Source of the DNA: Hyphomicrobium_A sp964405975
GTDB taxonomy: Bacteria > Pseudomonadota > Alphaproteobacteria > Rhizobiales > Hyphomicrobiaceae
Assembly (NCBI GenBank): GCA_964405975.1
Contig: CAYOPW010000059.1
Span: 1 to 13,989, forward strand
Reading direction: 5' to 3'
DNA length: 13,989 bases
A program made the translations under genes and the position numbers. This document shows, piece after piece, positions 1 to 7,593 of the stretch (positions are counted from its first letter, which is position 1; each line of letters starts with the position of its first letter). The notes below the pieces were generated by a model. It made no database searches and was not told the DNA's origin. It was given only the letters and a program-made list of their open reading frames with translations.

Positions 1-427
1 GGGGAAGCTTTCGCTCGAATTCGTAGACCCTCTGCACGGCGGCGAAAATCAGGGCTGTCGACCATCCAAACATCAAAAGACCGTTGGCGCCCTCAAATGA
101 TGACAGCAGCCGCCAGCTCTCATCAAGAGTGATGTCCCCATAGCCGAGCGTGGTGAACGTCACCGTGGAAAAATATGCGGCCTCTTCGAGGGACTGTGCA
201 GCGCCAATAATCAGGTAGAGCAGTGCCCACGCCCAGACTTCAATAATGGTGGCGACAAACAGCCAGAGCACAAAATAGGACAGCAGCAATGTTGTTTGAA
301 AATTGGATCTGGCGACTTTGAGCGAAACGCGCCTGCGCAACATCGCAACGCTGGCGATCGTGAAGCCGCCCTGGATCACCGTCGTCAAAATAATCATGCC
401 CGACCCCAGGAGCATTTGAACGATCAC
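1..427 (-). CDS. Small K+-channel-like membrane protein (Ion_trans_2 family), 3' end cut by window edge
   Basis: This gene is read from a GTG at 427 and is open at the left edge, with 142 codons visible. The start is chosen because AGGAGG lies 5 bases upstream. An in-frame ATG at codon 5 has no such site. The protein has a hydrophobic N-terminal helix (about 2-30), a second membrane segment (about 45-74), a re-entrant pore region with the selectivity-filter sequence TTLGYGD at 92-98, and a final membrane helix (about 112-131). This is the layout of small bacterial ion-channel proteins that carry the K+ filter T-x-G-Y-G-D; they act in the inner membrane. The family is clear from the sequence, but ion selectivity and gating are inferred. 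It lies 70 bases downstream of the RND pump on the same strand, so read-through from the pump operon is likely. Probably only a few C-terminal residues are missing, since such proteins are often about 150 residues long. Confidence 0.85.
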   Translation of the reverse strand, partial: MIVQMLLGSGMIILTTVIQGGFTIASVAMLRRRVSLKVARSNFQTTLLLSYFVLWLFVATIIEVWAWALLYLIIGAAQSLEEAAYFSTVTFTTLGYGDITLDESWRLLSSFEGANGLLMFGWSTALIFAAVQRVYEFERKLP

Positions 428-497
428 GTAATCCTCCTGCCGCTATGGCCAAACGACGCTGGTGTATTTGTCTTGGGCCTTGCTCATTGGCGCAGGC

Positions 498-3164
498 TTA
501 GGTGGCCTCTTTCGCCCGTGGCGCGGGCAGCACTGGCGTTGGTTTCTTTTCCGTCGGCTTTGTTGCTTCGCGCAGGCGTTGGAATTGGACGTAGAGGTAG
601 GGAACGAAGGCGACGCCCAGTATTGTTGCAATCAACATGCCCGCAAAGACGGTGATACCGACCGAGACCCGGGCTGCCGCGCCGGCGCCCGTGGCGACAA
701 CGAGAGGCAGCACACCGAGGATGAACGACAGCGCCGTCATCATCACCGCGCGGAAGCGCAAGGACGCGGCTTCTTCTGCCGCTTCGATGATCGGCTGGCC
801 GGACTCGCGTTTTTCCTTGGCGAACTCCACGATCAAAATCGCATTCTTGGCGGCCAGGCCAATGAGCAGAACAAGGCCGACCTGCGCATACGTGTTCAGC
901 GATACGCCTGTCATGTAGAGTGCGGCCAATGCGCCCAAAACAGCGAAGACGACCGACAACATGACCGGTATAGGAATCGTCCAGCTTTCGTATTGGGCTA
1001 CAAGGAAGAGATAGGCGAAGATGATCGAGAGTGCGAAGACGGCCGCGCCCGCTTCGCCCGCCTTGATCTCTTCATAGGACATGCCGGTCCATTCGTAAGT
1101 GTACCCATCGGGAAGATCGCTGGCAGCCGTGCTCTGCATGGCTTCGATGGCTTGCCCTGAACTGTAGCCGGCGCGCGCGTCGCCGTTGATGGTTGCGGAG
1201 CGGAACATGTTGTAGCGTTCGATTGTCTCTGGTCCGAGGACCGATTTAATGGTGACGAGTGTGTGGAGGGGGACCATCTCGCCGTCTTTGTTGCGCACAT
1301 AAAGCTTGCCGATGTCATCAGGGCGGCTGCGCTTGTCTGCTTTGGCTTGAACGTAAACCCGGTAGACGCGACCAAATTTGTTGAAGTCGTTCACGTAGTA
1401 GGCGCCGATATTGGCATTGAGCACAGTGAAAATGTCGTCGATCGACACACCTTTCGTCTTGGCGCGCGAGCGGTTGACGTCGATGAAGATTTGCGGAGAG
1501 TTTGCCCCAAAGGTGCTGAAAACGCCCCTCAGCTGAGGTTTGGAATTCGCGGCATAAATCATTCCGCCAAGGACGGCAGAAAGCGATTGTGGGGAGCGGC
1601 TTTCGGTATCTTGTAGAACAAATTCAAAGCCGCCTGTGCTGCCAAGGCCGGGGATCGGCGGGGGCACAAAGGGAATGATGACTGCTTTGGAAATTGCGGC
1701 AAACTTGGGCGAAACGTCACCTATGATAGCGCGCAGATTGAGCTCTGGTGTCGTGCGCTCGTCCCACGGTTTCAGTACAGCAATGACAAATGCGCCATTG
1801 GGCACGACCGTGCCCTGGAGCAGGCTGTAACCGCCCACCGAAACGACGTCAGCGACGCCTGGGTTCTCTGAGAGAATATGCTCGACCTCTGCGAGAACGG
1901 CTGTCGTGCGCGGCAGGGCTGCGCCATCTGGCAAGCGCACATCGACAAAGAACGCGCCTCTATCTTCAGGCGGAATGAAACCAGTGGGCGTCGAAACGCC
2001 GAACCAAGCCGCAGCGCCAAAGACCACAGCGACGACGGCCGCGCTAACAAGGGCTCTTCGGATCAGGGTTCGCACGACAACATTGAAGCCGTTGCGCGTC
2101 TTGTTCAGCCCGGTCTCAAACCAAGCAAGCGGACCGCTTTTGGCTTGGCTTGGGGGTTTCAGTATCGTTGCACATAAGGCGGGACTGAGCGTCAGTGCGT
2201 TGATCGATGAAAGCGAGACGGCGACTGCAATCGTGGCGGCGAATTGCTCAAACAGGCGCCCCGTGAGGCCCGGCGTAAATGCAACCGGTACGAAGACGGC
2301 TAAGAGCACCAGCGTTGTGGCGATTACAGGCGCGGTGACCTCTTCCATCGCCTTGCGCGTGGCATCTCTCGGGGACATGCCGTCTGCCATATGACGCTGA
2401 ACGTTTTCGACGACGACGATGGCGTCATCGACAACAACGCCAATAGCGAGAATGAGCCCGAACAGGCTGATCGTGTTGATTGTGAAGCCAAGCGCAAGCA
2501 GGGCTGCGAAGGTCCCAATGAGGGAAACAGGGATCGCGATGGCAGGTATGAGTGTNNNNNNNNNNNNNNNNNNNNNNNNNNNNNNNNNNNNNNNNNNNNN
2601 NNNNNNNNNNNNNNNNNNNNNNNNNNNNNNNNNNNNNNNNNNNNNNNNNNNNNNNACCCTTGCCAACGTGTCGCGCAAGTTGATGCTTGCGTAGTTGCTG
2701 AGAAAAATATCGTCGTACGTTCCCTTAGGTGAGAACACAGACGCCACCATAAGCATGCTGGTGGACTTTTTTTCGGTCGTGACGCCCTGCCGCTTGGTTT
2801 CCTCAGGCAACTTGGGCATCGCTTGCGAGACTCGGTTCTGGACGTTGACTTGTGCGGTGTCCGAGTTTGTTTCGATCGAGAACGTGACGGTCAGCGTGTA
2901 GGAGCCATCATTGGAGCTCTTGGACGACATGTACGTCATGCCCTCCACGCCATTCACCTCAGCCTCGATTACGGCCGCGACGGTTTCGGCGACAACGTTC
3001 GCATCTGCGCCGGGATATTTGGCGGAAACTTGAACCTGCGGCGGGGTAAGTTCTGGATACTCGGCGACAGGCAGCGCGGCTATTGCCAGTAGACCGGCAA
3101 GAATCGTCACAATTGCAATGACGAACGCGAATTTCGGGCGGTCGATGAAAAAGGCACTGATCAT
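498..3164 (-). CDS. RND multidrug efflux transporter, inner-membrane permease subunit (AcrB/MexB-like, HAE1 family), interrupted by an assembly gap
   Basis: This is the proton-driven pump subunit of a tripartite drug efflux system. The N-terminus (MISAFFIDRPKFA) and first membrane helix are typical. The second half of the TM4 region has the proton-relay pair in VVVDDAIVVVENV (residues 246-247 in gapped numbering). The TM10 region has the conserved Lys in GLAAKNAILIVEFAKE. The C-terminus ends in a charged, Pro-rich tail. The visible length is 888 codons including 34 unknown ones, whereas the family is about 1030-1050. The sequence jumps from the residue equivalent to about AcrB 168 to about AcrB 365, so the 100-N run hides roughly 195 codons, mostly porter domain. 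The start lies 3 bases after the adaptor stop, which suggests translational coupling. No clear Shine-Dalgarno is seen. Substrates cannot be told from the sequence. No outer-membrane factor gene is nearby, so it probably uses a TolC-type protein encoded elsewhere. Confidence 0.95.
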   Translation of the reverse strand: MISAFFIDRPKFAFVIAIVTILAGLLAIAALPVAEYPELTPPQVQVSAKYPGADANVVAETVAAVIEAEVNGVEGMTYMSSKSSNDGSYTLTVTFSIETNSDTAQVNVQNRVSQAMPKLPEETKRQGVTTEKKSTSMLMVASVFSPKGTYDDIFLSNYASINLRDTLARXXXXXXXXXXXXXXXXXXXXXXXXXXXXXXXXXXTLIPAIAIPVSLIGTFAALLALGFTINTISLFGLILAIGVVVDDAIVVVENVQRHMADGMSPRDATRKAMEEVTAPVIATTLVLLAVFVPVAFTPGLTGRLFEQFAATIAVAVSLSSINALTLSPALCATILKPPSQAKSGPLAWFETGLNKTRNGFNVVVRTLIRRALVSAAVVAVVFGAAAWFGVSTPTGFIPPEDRGAFFVDVRLPDGAALPRTTAVLAEVEHILSENPGVADVVSVGGYSLLQGTVVPNGAFVIAVLKPWDERTTPELNLRAIIGDVSPKFAAISKAVIIPFVPPPIPGLGSTGGFEFVLQDTESRSPQSLSAVLGGMIYAANSKPQLRGVFSTFGANSPQIFIDVNRSRAKTKGVSIDDIFTVLNANIGAYYVNDFNKFGRVYRVYVQAKADKRSRPDDIGKLYVRNKDGEMVPLHTLVTIKSVLGPETIERYNMFRSATINGDARAGYSSGQAIEAMQSTAASDLPDGYTYEWTGMSYEEIKAGEAGAAVFALSIIFAYLFLVAQYESWTIPIPVMLSVVFAVLGALAALYMTGVSLNTYAQVGLVLLIGLAAKNAILIVEFAKEKRESGQPIIEAAEEAASLRFRAVMMTALSFILGVLPLVVATGAGAAARVSVGITVFAGMLIATILGVAFVPYLYVQFQRLREATKPTEKKPTPVLPAPRAKEAT
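2556..2655. other. Assembly gap (100 N) inside the RND pump gene
   Basis: This is a run of exactly 100 N. It has the same length as the second gap in the window, so it is a fixed-size scaffold placeholder and not a measured length. Protein comparison from memory with AcrB suggests the true missing DNA is near 590 bp. Confidence 0.97.
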
Positions 3165-3167
3165 TCG

Positions 3168-4325
3168 TTATGGGCCCGTTTGAGGTTTCTGGGCTGGATC
3201 GCGTGCCGCCGTCTGAACCTCGGCACCCGGCCGCACTTTCTGGATGCCTTCGACAATAAGCGTTTCGCCGTCGGTCAGGCCTTCGACCACAACGATCCCG
3301 TCGTCAACACGCTGACCCGTACGCACGGGTCGCGACTCCACGCGTCCTTCGCCGTTGACGACAAGAACAAAGGGTCCAGCCTGGTTTTCTTGTATGGCCG
3401 CTTGCGGAATGACGATGTGTTTTTCCGGATTCTCGCTTTGGAGGATGACATTGACGTATTGGCCGGGCACCAAGATACGGTCGGCGTTTGGGAACTTGAG
3501 GCGGACATTTATCGTACCGGTTGCCGGGTCGACTTTGTTGTCAACGACATCGACCTTGCCCGGGTGGTCGTAGATCTCATCATTCGCCAAACGAATGTAG
3601 GGCGTGAATTTGTCCACCTTCCCATCTTTTACGGCTTCCATATAGTTCATGTACTGGCGCTCGCCGACGGAAAAGATGACATCCAGCGGATCGAGATCAA
3701 GAACGGTCACGAGCACGCCGCTGTCAGGTCCAATAATATTGCCTACATCGACGTTGGCGATACCGCTCCTGCCTTCGATCGGAGAACGAATGGTCGCGTA
3801 GCTGAGATCAAGCTCGGCGCGCTGGACTTCTGCCTCTGCAGCCGCCACCTCGGCCTTGGCCTGATCGGCCTTGGATTTGGCGGCGTCATATTGGGCCACA
3901 CTTGCCGCTTCGCGTTTAACAAGGACCTCGTAGCGGGCAAGGCTATTGTTGGCTTCCAAGAGGTTCGCTTTCGCCTTTGCGAGGTTGGCGTTTGAGGCAG
4001 CAAGTGTCGCTTCAAATTCAGAAGGGTCGATCTCGAATAGGATGGCGTCTGTTTTAATTTCCGCCCCTTCGGTGAAGGGGCGCTTCAGCAAAGTCCCACT
4101 GACGCGGGCGCGCACATCGACGCGCTGGGAGGCTTCGGTGCGTCCGACAAACTCCACCATCCCTGCGACGTCCTTGGAGGTCACGGGTTCAACGACGACA
4201 CTTGGCAAGGGGCCCTTTTGGGCGTCTGGCGAGACCGCGTCATCGGAGCACGCGCTAAGAAGAAGCGGCGCGGTAAGAAATAACGTGCACACCGTCAGCC
4301 TGGGTAGAAAGGAACAGATTCTCAT
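3168..4325 (-). CDS. RND efflux periplasmic adaptor subunit (membrane fusion protein, AcrA/MexA-like lipoprotein)
   Basis: This is a 385-residue adaptor linking the inner-membrane pump to an outer-membrane channel. The N-terminus is a lipoprotein signal (hydrophobic stretch about 9-25) with lipobox LSAC and the lipidated Cys at 26. It is followed by an N-terminal barrel/lipoyl half (VEPVTSKDVAGMVEFVGRTE). An Ala/Glu/Lys-rich coiled-coil hairpin spans about 105-172. The second lipoyl half has the family motif YATIRSPIEGRSG. The beta-barrel region includes the typical ATGTINVRLKFPN and LVPGQYVNV stretches. The length is normal. The ATG at 4325 is the only start that keeps the signal peptide; the ribosome binding site is weak. 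It is the first gene of the pump operon: its stop is 3 bases before the pump start. About 270 bases upstream contain no gene and probably hold the promoter, but I could not identify convincing -35/-10 boxes there. Confidence 0.95.
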   Translation of the reverse strand: MRICSFLPRLTVCTLFLTAPLLLSACSDDAVSPDAQKGPLPSVVVEPVTSKDVAGMVEFVGRTEASQRVDVRARVSGTLLKRPFTEGAEIKTDAILFEIDPSEFEATLAASNANLAKAKANLLEANNSLARYEVLVKREAASVAQYDAAKSKADQAKAEVAAAEAEVQRAELDLSYATIRSPIEGRSGIANVDVGNIIGPDSGVLVTVLDLDPLDVIFSVGERQYMNYMEAVKDGKVDKFTPYIRLANDEIYDHPGKVDVVDNKVDPATGTINVRLKFPNADRILVPGQYVNVILQSENPEKHIVIPQAAIQENQAGPFVLVVNGEGRVESRPVRTGQRVDDGIVVVEGLTDGETLIVEGIQKVRPGAEVQTAARDPAQKPQTGP

Positions 4326-4592
4326 TGCCAGCTCACTTGGGGTCAGCTCAAAGACCGTACTGAAGCGATGCTAGCCCACGCCAACGCAAACGAACACTGC
4401 CAATTGCGACAATGCATATGTTGGGCACCATCGCAACGTCGGTTCCAGGCACTTGCGCGCAAGAGATGCCAAACAGCCGCTTTCATCTACATCTTGACCT
4501 CTGCTGCCTGCTTCGCCGTCCCGATGGGCAAACAGCGCGAACGAGGAATCTCTAAAAGGCGCCGTCTCGCAACGTCCGGCCGCAACGCATTC

Positions 4593-6116
4593 CTAGAACT
4601 TGCGGACACGCTCTAGAAAGCCCGGCATGTTGTAGCCGATCTTGTCCCAGAAGGCGCAGCTTGCATCGAGATCGGTTGTGGTCGCCGTCTTCGTATTGAG
4701 GATGAACCGGGTGGGGGTCTGTTTTGAGAAGCGAACCCATTTAGGATTGGCGTCCGCATTCGGGTTCTCCTGTTTAGCGAACTCCGCCCAATAATGCGTC
4801 ACCAATTGGCTCAAGCGCTTCTCATCTGGCCGCAGGACATGGCGTTGTGGCTTTGCTTGGATCTGCGCCGTCTTGGGGTTTGCGAAAACGAAGGGNNNNN
4901 NNNNNNNNNNNNNNNNNNNNNNNNNNNNNNNNNNNNNNNNNNNNNNNNNNNNNNNNNNNNNNNNNNNNNNNNNNNNNNNNNNNNNNNNNNNNNNNTTGCC
5001 GCCGCCGAGCCGCGTCTGTTGCGATACGGCGAAGATGATGCCCTCGTTGAGGTTGGTGCCGATTATCGCTGGTTTAGTGATCGCGCTAGCAGTGGGCTGA
5101 GCGGGCACTTGCTCGCCGTCGATTACAGGAGCCCAGATCAGCTCGGCGGCAAAGCCGGTCAAAAGAGATACGATCGGCAACATGCCCTTCTGTTGTTGCG
5201 CGACGATCTCGTCAAACGGCTTGGCGCGAAGGCATTTGAGGCCCTCAAACTCGCACCCCATATCGAATTTGAAAATCGTAGCGAAACGTTTCGAGACGTC
5301 GAGCGACTTATAGGGAATACCGTAGGGGTTGCTCTCGATTATGGCGGCGTTGAACAGAGGCTGGCTTTCCGGTGAGATTAGGTGCAGTCCGACGGACATG
5401 GCGCCGGCGCTCTCACCAAAAAGCGTGATCCTGTCAGGATCTCCGCCAAACTCAGCGATGTTGTCGTGCACCCATTCAAGAGCCAGGCGCTGGTCCATGA
5501 GGCCGTAGTTGCCCGTGAGCCCATCTATCCCCGAAAGGAAGCCGAGCACACCAACGCGATAGTTGACCGTGACGACGACCACCTCGCCTGCGGCAGCGAG
5601 GTGGCGCGCGTCGTAAAGGGGATTGCTGGTTGTGCCCTCCCGGAATGAGCCGCCATATATGAAAACCATCACCGGAACCGGTTCAGAGCCGCTAGTTTGC
5701 GGGAGGGAAACCGGGGTCCAGACGTTGAGGCTGAGACAGTCTTCGCTCAAGTCCAGTTCAATGCCCGGGCTGAGTTTCTGCGGGCAGGACGGCCCAAAGC
5801 GGGTCGCCTTGTGAATGTCGGAGCGCAATTCCGCCGACCATTGTTCGATGGGTTTGGGCGGCGTCCAGCGATTGTCCCCTGCCGTTGATTGAGCGTAGGG
5901 AATTCCAAGAAATGCACTTATTGGGACTGCTGCGTTAGACGGGTTTTCAGCAACGTCCAGTTCAAGGCCGCATACCAGCCCGCCGGTCGTGTGGACGGTT
6001 GCGGTCGAACACTCCGCTCTTGCCTCGTTGGAGGAGGATTCTTGGGCATTCGGTGCCGAGAGCGACGATAGTAGAACGACGAAGGGTGCAAAAAAGGCGA
6101 TGAACAGGCGGCGCAT
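4593..6116 (-). CDS. Exported type-B carboxylesterase (alpha/beta hydrolase), interrupted by an assembly gap
   Basis: This is a carboxylesterase of the cholinesterase/para-nitrobenzyl-esterase family that hydrolyses carboxylic esters; the substrate is unknown. From the ATG at 6116 the protein starts with a signal peptide (MRRLFIAFFAPFVVLLSS, probable cleavage after PNA at about 24), pointing to the periplasm or outside. Family marks are FLGIPYA (about 69-75), EDCLSLNVW (125-133), an oxyanion-hole loop YGGSF (154-158), the nucleophile elbow GESAG with Ser236, and the acidic residue Glu358 in NLNEG. The catalytic His normally lies just before a PFVF-like stretch, which is exactly where the 100-N run ends, so it is not visible. 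An upstream in-frame ATG at 6176 gives 20 more residues but would bury the signal peptide; GGGAG 6 bases before 6116 supports the shorter form. It is co-oriented with the efflux operon 267 bases downstream. Confidence 0.92.
   Translation of the reverse strand: MRRLFIAFFAPFVVLLSSLSAPNAQESSSNEARAECSTATVHTTGGLVCGLELDVAENPSNAAVPISAFLGIPYAQSTAGDNRWTPPKPIEQWSAELRSDIHKATRFGPSCPQKLSPGIELDLSEDCLSLNVWTPVSLPQTSGSEPVPVMVFIYGGSFREGTTSNPLYDARHLAAAGEVVVVTVNYRVGVLGFLSGIDGLTGNYGLMDQRLALEWVHDNIAEFGGDPDRITLFGESAGAMSVGLHLISPESQPLFNAAIIESNPYGIPYKSLDVSKRFATIFKFDMGCEFEGLKCLRAKPFDEIVAQQQKGMLPIVSLLTGFAAELIWAPVIDGEQVPAQPTASAITKPAIIGTNLNEGIIFAVSQQTRLGGGXXXXXXXXXXXXXXXXXXXXXXXXXXXXXXXXXXPFVFANPKTAQIQAKPQRHVLRPDEKRLSQLVTHYWAEFAKQENPNADANPKWVRFSKQTPTRFILNTKTATTTDLDASCAFWDKIGYNMPGFLERVRKF
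4896..4995. other. Assembly gap (100 N) inside the carboxylesterase gene
   Basis: This is a second run of exactly 100 N, again a placeholder length. It removes the segment between the catalytic acid (Glu358) and the PFVF stretch, including the expected catalytic His. The true size is unknown and probably larger than 100 bases. Confidence 0.97.
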
Positions 6117-6326
6117 GAACGGCTCCCAACGCAATGGACGAGCAGTGGATGTGACATTGAACGCCATCAAGCGCAAGGAATGCCACGTCGACGCGACGAG
6201 AGAGTTAGAACAGATCTGTCGCTCCCTGGTATTGTGTCACTAGAAGTCAAACGGCGATGCATTCGCTACATGCTCTCAGTCCATTCCATGCGCCATTAGG
6301 GCTCAGGTCGATTGCGCTTAGTACGC

Positions 6327-6354
6327 TTCACATAGCCCTCAATTGCCATATACT
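6327..6354 (+). promoter_or_regulatory. Candidate sigma-70 promoter of the HPP-family gene
   Basis: TTCACA at 6327-6332 (5 of 6 matches to TTGACA) is followed after 16 bases by TATACT at 6349-6354 (5 of 6 matches to TATAAT). Transcription would start near 6361, about 48 bases before the start codon at 6409. It lies in the divergent gap between the esterase and HPP genes. This is a by-eye match only. Confidence 0.4.
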
Positions 6355-6408
6355 TTTTGACGTTTGCGGCCCGCTTGACCAACGCCGGGACGGCAGCAGG
6401 GAAAGACT

Positions 6409-7008
6409 TTGCAACAAATTGCCGTGCATCTTTACCGGGCGACCGGAGCAGGTATCGCAATAGCGCTGATGGAGCTGCTTGCGCGTGTGGCCGAAGAGCC
6501 CTTGTCGCGTGTGCCGTTCGTTACTTCTATCGTTCTTGTCATGGCGCTACCAGCCAGCCCGCCGGCGCGTCCCTATGCCGTTATCGGCGGACACATGTTC
6601 TCGTGTCTGGCAGGGCTTTTGGCTGTTTGGACGCTGGGTCCCGGCGAAGCAGCTGTCGCGGTAGCACTTGGCTTGTCGCTGATGTTCATGCTGACGTTTG
6701 ACGCGCTGCACCCGCCGGCGGGTATCGACGCGTTTCTCATTGCCGCCTTTGGCCTGCCGTTCTACTGGGTGGTGAACCCGGTGCTGATCGGTGCCATATT
6801 CCTGGTTGGATACGCTAAGGCGTGGTCGGCGGGCGAGCGTTGGTTAAGTAAAGGCCCGCTCGCCCGGTTCTTTGGCGGCATGCCGTTGTGGCATTGGAAA
6901 CCGCCGAAAATCGACAGTGCTGCGTTGGTTCGGCGGGCACTGGGCCAGAGCCGGCATGACGAAACGCCAACTAAGGCAGATGATCGGCCGGCTAAGGGTG
7001 ACTCGTAA
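6409..7008 (+). CDS. HPP-family integral membrane protein
   Basis: This 199-residue inner-membrane protein has about four hydrophobic segments (about 11-28, 36-50, 58-95 as a longer hydrophobic region, and 108-135). The family-naming HPP triplet is in the stretch FDALHPPAGIDAF (HPP at 101-103). The loop ARPYAVIGGHMFS (53-65) is the other conserved mark of the family. The start is a TTG at 6409 with AGGGA 6 bases upstream; a GTG at 6424 is an alternative that would lose five residues. The C-terminal 55 residues are hydrophilic and basic. Some plant and cyanobacterial HPP members have been linked to nitrite transport, but nothing here shows what this one carries. It is convergent with the small Cys-rich gene, with only 28 bases between the two stops and no clear terminator. 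Confidence 0.85.
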   Translation: MQQIAVHLYRATGAGIAIALMELLARVAEEPLSRVPFVTSIVLVMALPASPPARPYAVIGGHMFSCLAGLLAVWTLGPGEAAVAVALGLSLMFMLTFDALHPPAGIDAFLIAAFGLPFYWVVNPVLIGAIFLVGYAKAWSAGERWLSKGPLARFFGGMPLWHWKPPKIDSAALVRRALGQSRHDETPTKADDRPAKGDS

Positions 7009-7036
7009 ACTGAAGCGTCGACGCGATAGCGGCGGC

Positions 7037-7270
7037 TCAATTCTTCTTTGCGTTGGCCTCGATAAACGTTTTGCAGGCTGCGTCCAACTTGTCCATGTTG
7101 GACTCCAGGCACTTCTGGATGCGCCCGCCACCGGGAATGACATCCGCGCAAAGCTTTTGATAGTCGGCCGTGCAGGCCGCGCGCGCTTCGGCTTCTTCGT
7201 CTTCGGCGACGGCAGCTCCGGTCACGCCAGCAATAAGAACAACAGACAGAAATGCAGAGCGGGTCAGCAT
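7037..7270 (-). CDS. Small exported cysteine-rich-repeat protein
   Basis: This is a 77-residue protein. Residues 1-22 form a clean signal peptide (hydrophobic core AFLSVVLIAGVTG, probable cleavage AVA/ED), so the mature part of about 55 residues lies in the periplasm or outside. The mature region has four cysteines in the order C...YQKLC...GGGRIQKCL...C, with the family-like stretch PGGGRIQKCL. This resembles the 'cysteine rich repeat' proteins common in Hyphomicrobiales. The even number of Cys in an exported protein suggests two disulfides. The function of the family is not known. The start at 7270 is supported by AGAGGA about 9 bases upstream. It stands alone on its strand, convergent with the HPP gene. 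Confidence 0.75.
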   Translation of the reverse strand: MLTRSAFLSVVLIAGVTGAAVAEDEEAEARAACTADYQKLCADVIPGGGRIQKCLESNMDKLDAACKTFIEANAKKN

Positions 7271-7593
7271 ACTTGAAAATCCTCTTGTTGATGGGTTCCG
7301 AAATGTTCGTGCACTTGTGTTATGGCCGAATGAATGGGGCGATTTTAGACCCCTGGGACGGCCTTAGCGTTTCACTGAACTTTGAGCCTAAAGCTTCGCC
7401 GTGCCCCACTGTGTTGCTGTTTGGCCGAGTGCGAATTGAATGACGGCTTAAGACCGGCTGATCGCAGGTTTTTCCACACTCTCTGCGTGACTTGCTCTCC
7501 CGCTTCCTAAGCGAATCTGGTGGGGAGGAAAGGGGGACGTGCTGCGCATGATGCGCCGCCGCCTGCTCGCTGCAATATCGGAGGGCGCGCGTC
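7271..7593. other. Intergenic region between divergent Cys-rich and YdjM-like genes (323 bp)
   Basis: No gene is supported here. It must hold both divergent promoters, but I found no confident -35/-10 pair. A strongly purine-rich run (7522-7536, GGGGAGGAAAGGGGG) lies about 60 bases before the YdjM-like start. A short out-of-frame reading frame begins at GTG 7539 / ATG 7548 and runs into the hydrolase gene; it is Arg-rich and not recognised. Confidence 0.6.

Noticed and set aside
462..1160. Long plus-strand frame (232 codons) inside the RND pump gene
   Set aside because: It is antisense to the well-supported pump, and its product is an Arg/His/Asp-rich string with no fold-like pattern, typical of the antisense frame of a G+C-rich gene.
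3180..3995. Plus-strand frame of 271 codons antisense to the adaptor gene
   Set aside because: The adaptor on the other strand has all family motifs; this is its shadow.
7015..7024. GCGTCGACGC palindrome between the convergent HPP and Cys-rich genes as a terminator
   Set aside because: It leaves no loop and has no T-tract; a 10-base palindrome of this composition is unremarkable.
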